Origin: Candolleomyces eurysporus
Lineage: Eukaryota; Basidiomycota; Agaricomycetes; Agaricales; Psathyrellaceae
Length of the DNA stretch: 64,000 nt
Direction: 5' to 3'
Assembly (NCBI GenBank): GCA_027579435.1
Contig: JANBPK010000159.1
Span: 16,504-80,503, forward strand
A model generated the notes under the pieces. It was not told the DNA's origin and ran no database searches. It saw nothing but the letters and a program-made list of their open reading frames with translations. The translations under genes and the position numbers were made by a program. Within the stretch, counting starts at the first letter, position 1, and each line of letters starts with the position of its first letter. Below, in pieces: positions 1-11,127 of the stretch.

Positions 1-1655
1 ACCTGAAGGCGCTTAATGAAGGGTTTCTCGCGGTTTGAGGTTGAATTGATCTGCTATTGCACTTTTATACGTATGATCACTGCAGACACTGGCTGTACAG
101 CTCGTCATCTAACTTCGCTCAGATGTTGCGACGGAGGGTCTCCGAGGTACGTTCGGTTCGATTACTAATAGAGATTTCACATAAGTCTCACAGTCCGTGG
201 ATTAGTAACATACCATGAGGGGAAGACTGACGGCTGACTGTGTGAGTGCCCAGCAAAGCATTAACGTTGACATTTGGAGGCGAAGGCTCTGACCTCACCA
301 ACGAGAGGCTGGGAGTATTCGGTTAAACGGGCCTCGGATCTCATTCCCGTTGCTTCCCTACTTCACGGCGCTTCAGGAAGCTTCTAGCCTTCTACTACCG
401 GAGCCCAATAAGGTTGCTGGAATAACCAAACGATGGGAACAAGGTCCGAACTCCACGCCCCGAAGTAGGACCACAGGGTTCTTGCTGCGCGTGCGTGATG
501 TCACGCAATACTGTTTGGTGGGTGGAATGCTATTTATAGTTTGGCTCTAAAGATTAATCGTCGATTGCGAGAGCCAACAAAAGCCTAAATGAGATGATCG
601 AACCGTAGGAAAGAGCAACCTCGCATGAGCATCTCTTCATATCTTCAACTGGAATGACTAGAGTTGAGTCCAGGACGTTTACATTCACGGTGAAACTCAC
701 TGGTTGTTGACTATGAGAGATATAATGGTATTCCGGGCAGGCCGGGAGACTTGGGGTCTCTGTATTGTTTAGATGGAATCGTACATCAGAGTTTGTAATG
801 ATTGAATGGAAAGTACACTGGAGGCTAATTGAGAGCATGGCGTTCTGAGTAAGTTCATTACCCTTGTACCTTCGCCAATGTCCGTTCAAACAGCAGTATC
901 GAAGGTGCTTGTTACCAGTCGTCGATGAATATCTCCAGTTCAAAAAAACTAGCGATGCTCAGCTAACCCTGGCTACTTCATTTGAGTCACGTATGTCCCG
1001 AAAAGAAGTCAGAAACAAACATGAGACACGAATGGCAGGGAATCAATCCGCAGTAGGTCAGAAAGCCTTTAGCTAAGGAGGAATAATTGTGAGAGTGAGT
1101 TCGGTATGAGGACTATTCTACATGTAGACGAGATTGATGAAGACGAGAGGCCAGACGAATTATAGAAATGCAAATGCAAATGCGAAACCACAGCTTGAGA
1201 CCAAACGAACGAGGCGGGAAAAGTAGCCTGTCCAGGTAAATTCGTACTCTGCGCATATAAGGCGGTCAGTCGAGTGCGTACATGATTGGTGTACAACCCA
1301 AGTGGTAGTCCAATCGGACCACGCCATGCAATCACAATACTCCACGAATATTCGAGAACAGTCCACGAGAGGAACACAAACCATGAAAGGAAGGAAAGGG
1401 CGATGGGGTCAGCTAAGCGAGCTTGAATGTCTCGTTGAGATGTGAGATTTCGCTTCCGGGGTAGAAGACGGCCAGTTACCTGTCTTGCTTTTCTTCTACA
1501 TCTTATCTCGAAAAAATGAGCAGCTGCGACAATGAGGTATCTCCTCTAGAGGATCTTCCAGGATTGAAGTCAGAATCCCAAGAGTATAAGTTCATTTCTA
1601 GACTATGTCAGGCTCGGATACATATTCAACATCTTTACCAGTAACACACCGGATC
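1..1655. other. No recognisable gene
   Basis: Short open frames occur on both strands, but none shows a domain, a consistent exon chain or similarity to other parts of the window. The right edge (from about 1,600) begins to match the 3' flank of the receptor-like genes further on. Confidence 0.5.
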
Positions 1656-1660
1656 GACCC

Positions 1661-1725
1661 CTACTCAGTCTTGTCAAGGTCACCACCGGTGTCTTGCTCC
1701 TCCTGTGCGATATTGATGACCGATG
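1661..1725 (-). pseudogene. Orphan C-terminal tail of a 7TM receptor-like gene
   Basis: Read on minus, this piece encodes a tail of the type IAQEEQDTGGDLDKTE followed by a stop. It corresponds to the last ~20 residues of exon 5 in the 7TM array (compare IAQENRDNSGDVDNVE in copy 9). The 3' flank (1,600-1,660) also matches the array's 3' flank near 16,810-16,850. No other 7TM exon is attached; G-alpha relic A follows immediately upstream. Confidence 0.6.
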
Positions 1726-1889
1726 TAGGTAGTCAGTGGCCCCTACGTCAGTAATGGGGCTCGAAGCCATCAGATAGGGGGAGTTGGAGGGGCAAAAAGA
1801 TTGATTGACGGTAAGAAAAATAGGAACATGACACGCGTCCTAGGCTCTTACTTGAATACAGGATAATCGACAGCTGTAGGGGCCGACTC

Positions 1890-3545
1890 GAGCTGACACG
1901 AGCTATTCTGCCATTGGGGTCAGAGAGGAAGGCGACGATAGGTTAGTGAGTACACGAGATGATGCAAATAATTGTAGTTCAAACAGTTTTGTACGCAAGT
2001 TCAATGAAGAACGGGCGATCGAGGAGTAACGGAGGCGCGACCCTTCTGCCCCCGCGGCGAACGCATGGGTCGCACGTGCACGCATGCACGGCTACGGTCT
2101 CACTCTCTGGCTCAGGGTCTGACTCTTTTTCTCTTGCTCTCTGTTGCGACGAGTCTCAAAATCTTCCTACCCTCCCTGTAACCCAACCTTAACATTTAGC
2201 AGCTGACCATGTCGGAATAATAATATGTGGACCCACTGGCCTCAGGCAGTCGGCTCGTTGTCCGCTACCGTTACTCTAAGCTCTTCACAGACCCCGACAC
2301 TTCATTGGACATGGAGAGCTGAGGATGGGACGGAAGGTAGATGAATAAAAAACTATAGCTCGAAGAGCACAGGAAGAAATACAAGCGAAACTGTGAGCGA
2401 ACGAAAACAGACAAAAGAACAAAGTTGTGTGGGGAAGAGAATCGAAGAACAGAAGATGACGCAGTGGTCGATGGCATCTCCATTCGACACAAAAATGCAG
2501 AGTGGTCTCATTTTCAGCCACTTCTATCAAAAAATCAAACGAAATCCGACATGCTACTCACCTGCGTCTCCTACTCTCGGAGCAGTGTATATATTTCTTA
2601 CGTTCAGACCATTGACGACATGGGTCTTCCGTTATGAGGGTCGAGTTCGAGGGGACGGGTTTGTTAAATGACTACAAGCGGTATTTGCGGCCAGTTCAGG
2701 ATAAGCGTTGAATCAAGGCTGTTCCAATTGAATAGGTAGGAATTGAGTTTGTCCAAGTTACGGGAAGTCCAAAGACGTCGGAGCGGCGTGAAGCTGGGAG
2801 GAGGCAGGTGAGGATTTTGTCATTTTGAACACTCGTCATGCAGGCAGAATATGCAAAGAAGTGAAAAAGGAACGGCGGTAGAAGTTGGCCTTTCTCATCG
2901 AAATCCGAACGAAATATCGGAGAAGAAGAAAAGCAGCATGGAGGGGTGGAGTGAATGAGGAAAAGGCAAATACTGACTGACATGTAATGAAAAGAAATGA
3001 ATGAACGAAACAACAACTCACGATAGATCCCCAATCCTAAAACTCTCCTCTGTAGCCTTCATCGCCCATTGTCGCACTCTCAGTACCTCCGTTCCAGCCA
3101 GATAATCCAGACTTCTGAGCAGCAGAACCTCTCCGAGGAGTTTAGATACGACGACACCATTTCTTAGTCATTGTCTTGAAGTAAAAGGCGCCTGAATGAA
3201 TGAACGGGAGAAGAAGTAGAGAGGCAGGGGAAAGGCGACTTGCCGGCTAGATGAAGAATTGATGATTATAGAAGGCAGGCGGCGTAAGGAGAAGGGGAGT
3301 GAGGAGGAAGGGTGGGGCAAAACAAAATGGCATGCTAAATGCAAGGAGGACAAAGGGAAATGAACAAGGAGAGGTGCAGAGAATGCAAGCAGGATTTCAA
3401 ACGGTCGTAGAGCACAGATGGTGAAGAGACACGAGAGAGCAGATGGAAGCAGCGAGGAGAGCCGACTCATGGCTCGGATAAACTAGAAAGGGAGAGTTGG
3501 GTATGATTAAACGTCCTGCTTGATGTCATCGTATCTTCTCCTAGG
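1890..3545 (-). pseudogene. G-protein alpha subunit relic, copy A
   Basis: Fragments of a heterotrimeric G-alpha gene lie in the correct minus-strand order. About 3,510-3,545 holds a helical-domain piece with YDDIKQDV. About 3,024-3,115 holds a switch I region reading LDYLAGTEVLRVRQW then EESFRIGDLS (G-alpha consensus: DY.PT..DVLR.R.KTTGI...F.IGDL). About 2,561-2,618 holds RQWSERKKYIHCSE, the switch II region after the DVGGQ motif. A remnant with MAE followed by a stop (about 1,890-1,915) stands where NRM.ESL.LFESV is expected. No P-loop (GAGESGKS) or TCAT motif was found, and the pieces are out of frame, so it cannot make a working GTPase. A G-alpha shares no other fold with these motifs; confidence rests on several short matches in order. 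Confidence 0.65.
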
Positions 3546-3739
3546 GCCTGTGCGGTGGGAGGCGTAAGCGAGTAAGCGTGAAAGAAGGAGGACGGCAGAA
3601 TGTCGCACAGGTTGGTGGGTGTGGCGTGGGCGGAGAAGGAGGAGCAGGCAGAGAAGGAGGAAAAAGATGAGAGAAGCCGCTTTCTGAATGGAGTGAGAGC
3701 AAACAAAGACATACATCGTCAGTCTGGCAACTGGAAACT

Positions 3740-3835
3740 ACTAGTACTAATATCCAGCAACGATCAGCGGTCCATGACGCGCCACGAAAGAGCACGCGGC
3801 ATGGCAGTGCGATAGCTCCTCACGCCTCATGGCGA
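3740..3835. repeat. Cassette-edge repeat upstream of G-alpha relic A
   Basis: The block 'cgatcagcggtccatgacg' and what follows to about 3,830 recurs at about 14,020-14,110 (upstream of G-alpha relic B) and about 19,690-19,790 (just upstream of the GH5 gene). It marks the edge of the duplicated cassette. Confidence 0.55.
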
Positions 3836-3975
3836 GGCTAGGTATCTATAAAATGCGAGTGCATATATAAATACAAGAACAAAGGGATCGAAACACTACA
3901 GAAAGGCTCAAGGACATATGTAGCGTCTCAAAACCACTAGATTGATCGCTACTCGACATCCCCACTGCCGTTCCG

Positions 3976-5269
3976 CTACTCCTGAGCAACGCGAATAATA
4001 GACGTCTGGGCCTGGGTGGGATCACCAATGCTGCCATTCAGCCCTTGTTCGGTATCAGCCTCACGGTTTTGCCCAAACTCGCGATTCAATGTCGATCGGA
4101 GGAAAGACGATTCGGCAGTTCGGTGAACAAATTGAATGGGGTTGGTTAGGACACCGTCCTTGACTGACGGGAATTTGGTGAAGGAGCGGCCGGTAGTAAC
4201 GCGGAATATGATCATGTGTGGCGAGAGTGCCTTGGTAATAAAAAGTCAATGAGATAGCGTTCGCTGAAAGCCTCAATCGCCTGAACTTACGCAGAATGAG
4301 TNAAAAAAGGCCGCTGAACAAAGAGGTACAGACGGTGAATCCTGTGGATTGGACAAGTGAGGACCTCCATAATTGTTCCATGATCGCTGAGATGATGCCA
4401 AAGAGAGTAAGAGGGGCAGCAGATTCAACAAGAATGGCAACCACGCCAGTGTAGACTCGCGCATCCTCTGATTGCAGGACTGTTGCAAAGGTCCGGCGTG
4501 CACGAAGAAGGCGGAATGTAATGAGACTTGTGACGATGATGTTGGTAGACACAATTAGAAGGGTGGAGGCGACTGAATAGGCAGTGTAATCTTTGATCTG
4601 TCCGCCGGGGTGAACCAACAAGAAAAAGAGAGCTATACGTAGTGATCCCGGGTGATTTAATTAGTATAAATTGCACTGTGAAGGGGACACGACACAGACC
4701 TAGACCGGAGAGCGACATCATTGCAGGCAGGATTGTCACCCACCAATATTCCACGCAAATTATGTAACAGCGATACACCTGTGTCAATCAACCTGTGAGC
4801 CCTGGCACACGGCTGGAGAAAGGTAGGGTACCGCTCTTACCAACAGTGCGTCCCCAATCATAATCATAAACCCAATGCCCACGCTACTAACCAAGTACCG
4901 CCATTCTTCTGAATAGGTTATGAGTAGTTCTTGCCAATGACTCGGTGACGTGGATTTGAACAGGGTTTGAAAGTAATTTGCCATGTCAAGTGACGCAGTG
5001 AGGGCGGATAACATTGTTATCACAAAACTGATTGTTATGTATCTCTTTCGGCCCTTCCTTAGAGACTCTGGCGTCTCTAGGAAAACTGAGAGACCATATA
5101 GCGCCATGAAAAGATGGATACCTGGAATCGTTGGGAGTAGTGAGCCTCAATCTGCGCTCCACACATATGTACAAGTTGACATACCAACTTCCACCATGGT
5201 CAGGGTAAAATTTGCGTAGAGGACTCGAGCCTCTATTGTGAGCCCGTGTTCTAGACTGGCATCGCTCAT
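3976..5269 (-). CDS. 7TM receptor-like membrane protein, copy 1
   Basis: Five exons on minus: 5269-5185, 5121-4841, 4778-4700, 4632-4291 and 4230-3976. The product is about 346 residues. TM1 is split by the first intron and ends in IHLFMALYGLSVFLETP-type sequence. TM2 is the SFVITMLSALTASLDMA region, TM3 ends GDALLVYRCYI, TM4 contains WWVTILPAMM, and TM5-TM7 follow in exon 4. The tail starts LSPHMIIFRVTTGRSF. An ambiguous base at 4,302 adds one surplus nucleotide to exon 4; leaving it out keeps one frame through exon 5. This is a basidiomycete-type polytopic family of unknown function. The short N-terminus, seven helices and cytosolic tail resemble a receptor, but no ligand or partner can be read from sequence. 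Confidence 0.8.
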
Positions 5270-5328
5270 TGCTGCTGTCTTGACCCGAGTCTGGGAGTTG
5301 TTGACCTACTGCTTCATTCTCAATTCCT

Positions 5329-5336
5329 TATATACA
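5329..5336 (-). promoter_or_regulatory. TATA box, 7TM copy 1
   Basis: TATA-like tract (plus strand 'cttatatacat') about 60 bases upstream of the copy 1 start codon. A similar tract sits 44-61 bases upstream of copies 2-5. Confidence 0.55.
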
Positions 5337-5394
5337 TTTGTAATTCTTCGCGCTTCCACTGATACCGATTGTGATTGTTCTGAAAGGAGAGCAG

Positions 5395-5965
5395 GAGAGA
5401 GATCCCGTAGCGTCTCGGAGACAAGAAATCAATTGATCGGCGCCCAAATTCCGTACAGAAGACGCTTTTGGGCAGTGCTATGAGGTACCAACAGCGCTCA
5501 GGGCCGAAAGTACTCTCGGGCATCTCCTCCATACTGCCCAATCCCTTCCAAAATAGAAAGAAAACGACGATCTTAGCTCATCCTCATCATGAGATTTGCA
5601 ATAATGTGATGCCTGGATTTCTCTTTAAGGTCTGTCGGATGAAAAGTGGTCTTCCGACGACAAGCAATCATGTCCAGGTCAAGCCACCACGGCGCCCAGC
5701 TCGTTCTTCTCGGGGTAGCTTTATGAGGGAAGAAACTCAAAGCTATACCTTTCGCAATTAACAGAGTCTCAGTCAAGTAACCAATGATAGTGAGGCCACG
5801 CATGCCTGCGAACAGGCTCCACAGCCAGTAAGATTTGTGGCCGAAGGGACCCAGGACTCTATCTATTCGCAAATGCCCTAAATCAGGGATGCATATCCAC
5901 CGCTAAAGCCGAGGCGTTCGTGCATCCTGTCGCGTGCAATACACCCTTGTTGTCGATTAGGCTTG
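5395..5965. repeat. Distal upstream flank of 7TM cassette
   Basis: This intergenic block, including 'gaggtaccaacagcgct' near 5,481 and the end piece 'gatgcatatccaccgctaa' near 5,888, recurs upstream of the other 7TM copies (for example 11,128-11,720 and 18,340-18,925). The right end overlaps the last exon of copy 2, whose C-terminus reads into the repeat. Confidence 0.6.
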
Positions 5966-7281
5966 TCGATGGGGTTGCACCACCATCGTTCCGCTTCTTC
6001 TGACCAGCGTGGATTACAGACGTTTGGGTCTGGTTCGGGTCACCATCGACACCAATGCTGGAATTCAGTCCTTGCTCGGCATCAGCATCACCGTTACGGC
6101 CAAACTCGCGATTCAACGTCGATCGGAGGAAAGACGATTCGCCAGTTCGGCGGGCAAATCGAATGGGGTTGGTTATGATGCCGTCCTTGACTGAAGGGAA
6201 TTTGGTGAAGGAGCGGCCGGTGGTGACACGGAATATGATCATGTGTGGCGATAATGCCTTTTAGTAAATTCAACTAAATTGGTGTCGATGAGAAGCGCTC
6301 GATCAGGTCAACTCACGCAGAATGAGAAGAAAAGGCCGTTGAACAAAGTACTGCAGACTATAATTCCTCCGGAAGCGTCAGATTGAACACCGCTCACTCT
6401 TCCCAAATTAATCGCAACGACAATGATGCCGGAGAAGGCGAGAGGAGCAGCAGACTCGATTAGCATGGCGATTACCCCACTGTAGACTCCCACATCCGCT
6501 GATGGCGAAAACTTTACCAGGGTCCGCCGTGCACGAAGAATGCGGAATGTGATCAAACTTGTGACAATGACGTCGGTTGACACAGTTAGCAGGGTGGACG
6601 CGGCTGAATATCTCGTATTGCCTGGACCGTCTGGGTCAATCCCCATGAAGAAGAGAGCTATGTGTTGTCATTTAGTATAAATTCTACTTTGAAGCGGACA
6701 CAGCACCAACCAAGACCGGACAAGGACGTCATCATTGGCAGGATTGTCACCCACCAGTACTCCACGCAAATGATGTAACAGCGATACACCTGTGGCAAAC
6801 AACCATTGAGAATGGCAGATGGCTGAAAAAAATCCGGTTACAGCTCTCACCATCAGTGCATCCCCAACCACAAGAACCAACCCAATAGCCAAGATGCTAA
6901 CAGAATACCCCGAGCTTTTTGTATAGGCGCTAACTAGCTCTTCCCAGTGACCCAGTGAGGTGGACTTGAACAGTATTTGGAAGTAATCCGCCATGTCAAG
7001 CGACGCAGTGAGGGCGGATAAAATTGTCAGAATAAAACTGGTTGCTATGTATCTCTTTTGGCCCTTCCTCTGTGACTCTGGGGTCTCTAGAAAAACCGAG
7101 AGACCATATAGCGCCATGAAGAGGTGGATACCTGGAATCGTTTGAGTCATAAGGCATATCACTTGGTGATCCATGGATGTATAGAAGTTGGCATACCAAT
7201 AAACACCATGGACATGGTATAATTTGCATAAAAGGCTCGAGCTGCTACTGTGAGCTGGTGGCTCATATTATCTTCGCTCAT
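5883..7281 (-). CDS. 7TM receptor-like membrane protein, copy 2 (intact)
   Basis: Five exons on minus: 7281-7197, 7131-6851, 6789-6711, 6657-6317 and 6257-5883, together about 386 residues. All splice sites and phases match copy 1 and no internal stop is present. TM1 is ANYTMSMVFIG joined to IHLFMALYGLSVFLETP; exon 2 ends GDALM before VYRCYIICVEYWW. Exon 4 carries two helices around YSGVIAMLIESAAPLAFSG. The tail is about 35 residues longer than in the sister copies because the stop is lost and reading runs into the neighbouring repeat, ending in ALAVDMHP. It lies about 600 bases from copy 1 in the same direction. One of three copies that read cleanly, so a candidate functional member; function unknown. 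Confidence 0.82.
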
Positions 7282-7324
7282 TGCTGCCTTGACCCAAGTT
7301 TGATTAGGGTTGATCGACTACCTT

Positions 7325-7336
7325 CCTTATGTATAT
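7325..7336 (-). promoter_or_regulatory. TATA-like element, 7TM copy 2
   Basis: AT-rich 'cttatgtatatt' on plus, about 44 bases upstream of the copy 2 ATG. Weaker than in copies 3-5. Confidence 0.4.
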
Positions 7337-7389
7337 TTGCGATTCATCGCACTTCCGCTGACACTGACTGTGATTATTCTGAAAGCAGA

Positions 7390-8095
7390 ACAGGTGACAC
7401 AGCCCGCAGCATGTCTTCTTTGATAACAGATTCCGAGACAAGGTCATATGGAAGACGCTTCTTTTTAAGCATCATGAGATACTATGAATTTGGCTCCTCT
7501 TCATCCTGGGCTGTGCGAGAACGTGATCCCTGGACCTTCCTTCACTCGCTGTGAAACAAAAAGATGTCTTCCTGCAAGAAGCAATCATGATTGGGTAAGG
7601 CCATCAGTGCGTTCAGCTTCTTCTCATGAGTAGATAAAAGAGGCAAGATAATCAAAACTATACCTTTTGCAGTCGATAGAGGGAACCGACGATAGTGAAG
7701 GGCCACTGACGCATGCGCCCACACTCCACAAATCATAAGATTTGGGCCCAAAGTTATTCAGGGCCCTGTCTATTCGCAAGTTAGTGCGTTGAACTTCACA
7801 TCCGCTGTTAGAGCAGAGGTGTTTGTGCGTCCGGCTCTAACTTCTGTCCTCGTTCCGATGTGGAGCGTCCTGGGTTGCCAACTTTCACAAAGTGCTGACT
7901 CCGAAAGACAACCCATCAATCGGCTCAAATTCGGATCCAACAAGGTTTTCGTAATTCTGTTGCAGATCGAGGTGTATGTTCCGGTGGAGAGTGAGGGGCT
8001 CTCCATTAAATAGAAAATGTTTGATAGTCAAGGTATGTATATATCACATGCGGGATCAAATAAAAATACAAGAGCAGGTAAATTGAAACACTATG
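7390..8095. repeat. Intergenic flank between 7TM copies 2 and 3
   Basis: Homologous to the region upstream of copy 4 (15,720-16,030): both contain 'agattccgagacaa', 'agacgcttctttt' and 'ctgggctgtgcgagaacg'. The copy 2 version is shorter by an internal deletion. No convincing gene. Confidence 0.55.
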
Positions 8096-8657
8096 GACTA
8101 TAACTACAAGCAAGGCTTCAGTACTTCTTCACGACCACCGGTTCGATTCCTCCCCGACCTTCTCGACCTCCCCACTGTCATTTCGCTTCTCCTGCGCAGT
8201 GTGGATAATAGACATCTGGGTCTGTGTGGGCTCACCATTGACACCAATGTTGGAATTCAGTCCTTGCTCGGTATCAGCACTACCGTTTCGGCCAAACTCG
8301 CGATTCAACGTCGATTGGAGGAAAGACGATTCGGCAGTTTGGCGGGCAAATCGAATGGGGTTGGTTACGACACCGTCCTTGGCTGAGGGGAGTTTGGTGA
8401 AGGAGCGGCCGGTGGTGACACGGAATATAATCATGTGTGGCGATAGTGACTGTTAGTAAAGTCAACAAAGTAGCACTGGTGGGAGCACTCGATCAACCCA
8501 ACTCACGCAGAATTGAAAGAAAAGGCCGCTGAACAAAGTACTGCAGACTATGATTCCTCTGGAGCTGTTCGATAGGGCACCACTGGCTTGTCCCAGTGCC
8601 ATTCCAGTGGTAATGATGCCGAAGAGGGTGAGAGGGGCAGCGGACTCGATTAGAATG

Positions 8658-10102
8658 ATTGTGCACAAAGTAACTTTTTAAGTTAACTTGTCGTCGATCT
8701 TCCCTGCGAAAAAAAGTTAGCTTGTCAGTGCCTCACTTGGGGCTTTTTAACTTGGTGGTAAGTTAACGTGCCCCAGCCAAAGTACACCCCTGCTGTTAGC
8801 CCTGCTAAATCTAATTTACGACTAGCCCTGGCTCTTTTCCCCTCGTTGCTCATGATTGTGGCCAGCGACTGCTGACGTCCCTGTGTAGATATACATCCTC
8901 CTTTTCGGTTCCCGAACGATTCTTTCTCATGTATCGCTCTCCAATGTTGAGGTAAATGTGAGCACGATGTTTTCACCTCAATTAATTTCCCCTTTCCCCT
9001 CACCTTTGCTCGCATCTCTTTTTTGCGTTCACTTTCATTTAATTATAATCCGCCTGGTCCCGTGCTGTCTCTACAATTGTTTGCAACTTCAAATACATTC
9101 AAATACACCCATTTATATTTCCTTCGTGAGCCATCAGAGGCAGAGGAGTACAAACAACTTGCGTGTACAAATAAAGGAGTTGTGAGAGGTCCAAGTCAAT
9201 GACGAAACATGAGCTTTGCTCTGGCAAACTTGGATGAACTTGGACGTAACTTGAGTGAGCTTGGACGTAACTTGGATCATTCGAATACACCCATTTAAAT
9301 TTCCGCCATAAGAGACGAAGGTGTACGAACAACTTGTGTGTACAAATAAGGAGTCGTGAGAGGTCAAAGTCAATGACAAAACATGAGCTTTGCTCTGGCA
9401 AACTTGGATGAACTTGGACTTAACTTGAGTGAGCTTGGACCTAACTTGGATCATCACACGGCGAACTTGGATGATCTTAGACCTAACTTGCAACTAACTT
9501 GCGCCTCAAAACAACCAACTCGGCTCTTCAGCGAAACCGCATAGCACACAGATTGATCATTCACGTTTCTAACAGCTTGACACTAACGTGATTTAGCTTG
9601 GGGTCGACTTGAAGCGAACTTGGGGTCTCATTCAAGTTATCCCTCTATTACTTCAAACACATTATCACGTTGGTAGACCTCTTAATTGCAAGCGGACATC
9701 TGAACTCTTCTATATTGGGAAACACTCAGCCTTGGCTCAAATTGCCTGAATGGCGCGGGAATGGCTTGGGTGATTGTGTGAGAGGTTGAGTATGGTGCCG
9801 TACCTTGCTCATCACGTATCCAGGGAACAATGGGCCAACGCTCGCACTCGGATACGACTGTCCGAAAGGAGTCTTCAGCCTTCTAAAATTGTTTACAACA
9901 GAACAATCCACAGTCTCTTGACGAGAATAGACTGTTTACTCTAGTTAAGAGAACAGCTTTGCATTAACTTGCTACTAACCTACGTTGCCTTGGGGGTAGC
10001 TTGAGTGAACTTGAAACGACCATCTGAACTTGAGTCAAAAAGTTAGTAAAAGTTAATTTTGTAAGGGGCAAGTTAAGGACGGAAAGTTACTTTGTTAATC
10101 AC
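8658..10102. mobile_element. Unclassified ~1.45 kb TIR element rich in AACTTG
   Basis: Bounded by a perfect 11-base target duplication inside 7TM copy 3. The ends form imperfect inverted repeats: both contain 'acaaagtaacttt' starting 7-8 bases in, followed by 'ttaacttg'. The interior has about twenty AACTTG/CAAGTT hexamers, where one or two would be expected by chance, and a ~180-base tandem duplication. No transposase domain was recognised, so it is probably non-autonomous. A 9-11 base duplication is typical of Mutator-like elements, 8 bases of hAT; the TIR core does not let me assign a superfamily. Confidence 0.8.
9102..9460. repeat. Two ~180-base tandem units inside the TIR element
   Basis: Units 9102-9283 and 9284-9460 both start 'aatacacccattta'. 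Both contain 'catgagctttgctctgg' and end in a cluster of AACTTG repeats. They differ at scattered positions, so the duplication is not recent. Confidence 0.8.
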
Positions 10103-11008
10103 CGATTAGAATGCCGAACACCTCAGTGTAAACTCGCACATCCGCTGATGGCAAGAGCTTTGCTAGCGTCCGGCGCGCACAAAGAAGGCGGATGGCGATG
10201 AAAGTTGTGACAATGATGTTGGTTGACGTGGTTAGCAGAATGAAGGCGATTGAATAGCTGAGAGCCAAATCGCCTTGACTGCCTGGGGAATTTGACACGA
10301 AGAAAAGAACTATGTGTTGTGATTGAGGGCGATTTGATTAGCATAAATTGCAGATGGGAGCGGATATGCCACAGACCCAGAGCAGAAAGGGACGTCATCA
10401 TGGGGAGTATTGTCACCCACCAATACTCCACGCAGACTATATAACAGCGATACACCTGCGGCAAACAACCTGTGAGCCTTGCCAGCAGACGGCTGCAAAA
10501 GGTCAGGCTACCACACTCACGAGCAGTGCATCACCAATCAAAATAGCCAATCCAAGGCCCGCTATGCTAGCCAAATACTCCCATTCTTCGTAGGAGGCGA
10601 TAAATAGTTCTTGCCAACGACCCGGTGAGGTGGATTTGAACAGTGTTTGGAAGTAACTTGCCATGTCAAGCGACATGGTGAAGGCGGATAAAGTTGTGAT
10701 TACAAAGCTGACCGCTATGTATCTCTTTCGGCCCTTCCTAAGAGGCTCTGGGGTCTCCAGGAAAACCGAGAAACCATATAGCGCCATGAAAACATGAATA
10801 CCTGGAATTTTTGCGAGCATAGGGTGTATTAGTTTGGGTGATCCATAACAACATAGAAATTGACGTACCAGCTACCACCATGGACATGGTATAATTTGCG
10901 TAAATGGCCCGAGCCGCTATTGTGAGCCTGTATTCCGAACTATCGTCGCTCATTGCTGCCTTGACGCGAGTCTGGTAAGCGTTGATTACAACCTCATTCT
11001 CAGCTCCT

Positions 11009-11018
11009 TATATATATT
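11009..11018 (-). promoter_or_regulatory. TATA box, 7TM copy 3
   Basis: 'tatatatatt'-type tract about 56 bases upstream of the copy 3 ATG, in the same place as in the sister copies. Confidence 0.55.
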
Positions 11019-11127
11019 CCAACTCCTTGCGCTTCCGCGGACACTAAATCGTTCTGGAAGTAGAGCAGGAGAAACAGCCCATAGCATCTCTTCTGGATTC
11101 TATAACAGATTCGGAGACAATTAAATG

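Larger units (their letters stand above)
8129..10953 (-). pseudogene. 7TM receptor-like gene copy 3, split by a TIR element
   Basis: Exons 1-3 are normal: 10953-10869, 10801-10521 and 10455-10377. Exon 4 starts at 10309, is interrupted near 10,113, and resumes at 8657 to end at 8507; exon 5 is 8449-8129. The interruption is a 1,445-base element flanked by an 11-base direct repeat 'cgattagaatg' (8647-8657 and 10103-10113). Counting one repeat, the two exon 4 pieces total 347 bases, the same reading phase as the 341-base exon 4 of copies 2 and 4. The gene was therefore in frame when hit. The product would be about 360 residues with the same seven helices as the sisters. As it stands the transcript would enter the element and terminate early, unless the element is spliced out. 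Confidence 0.85.

Noticed and set aside
1069..1377. 102-codon minus-strand frame near the left edge
   Set aside because: Contains a few hydrophobic stretches but no family match, and it overlaps an equally long frame in another phase.
5963..6264. Several plus-strand fr­ames opposite the 7TM exon 5 regions (also 8,093-8,456)
   Set aside because: They are antisense shadows of the well-conserved exon 5 and recur only because the minus-strand sequence is conserved.
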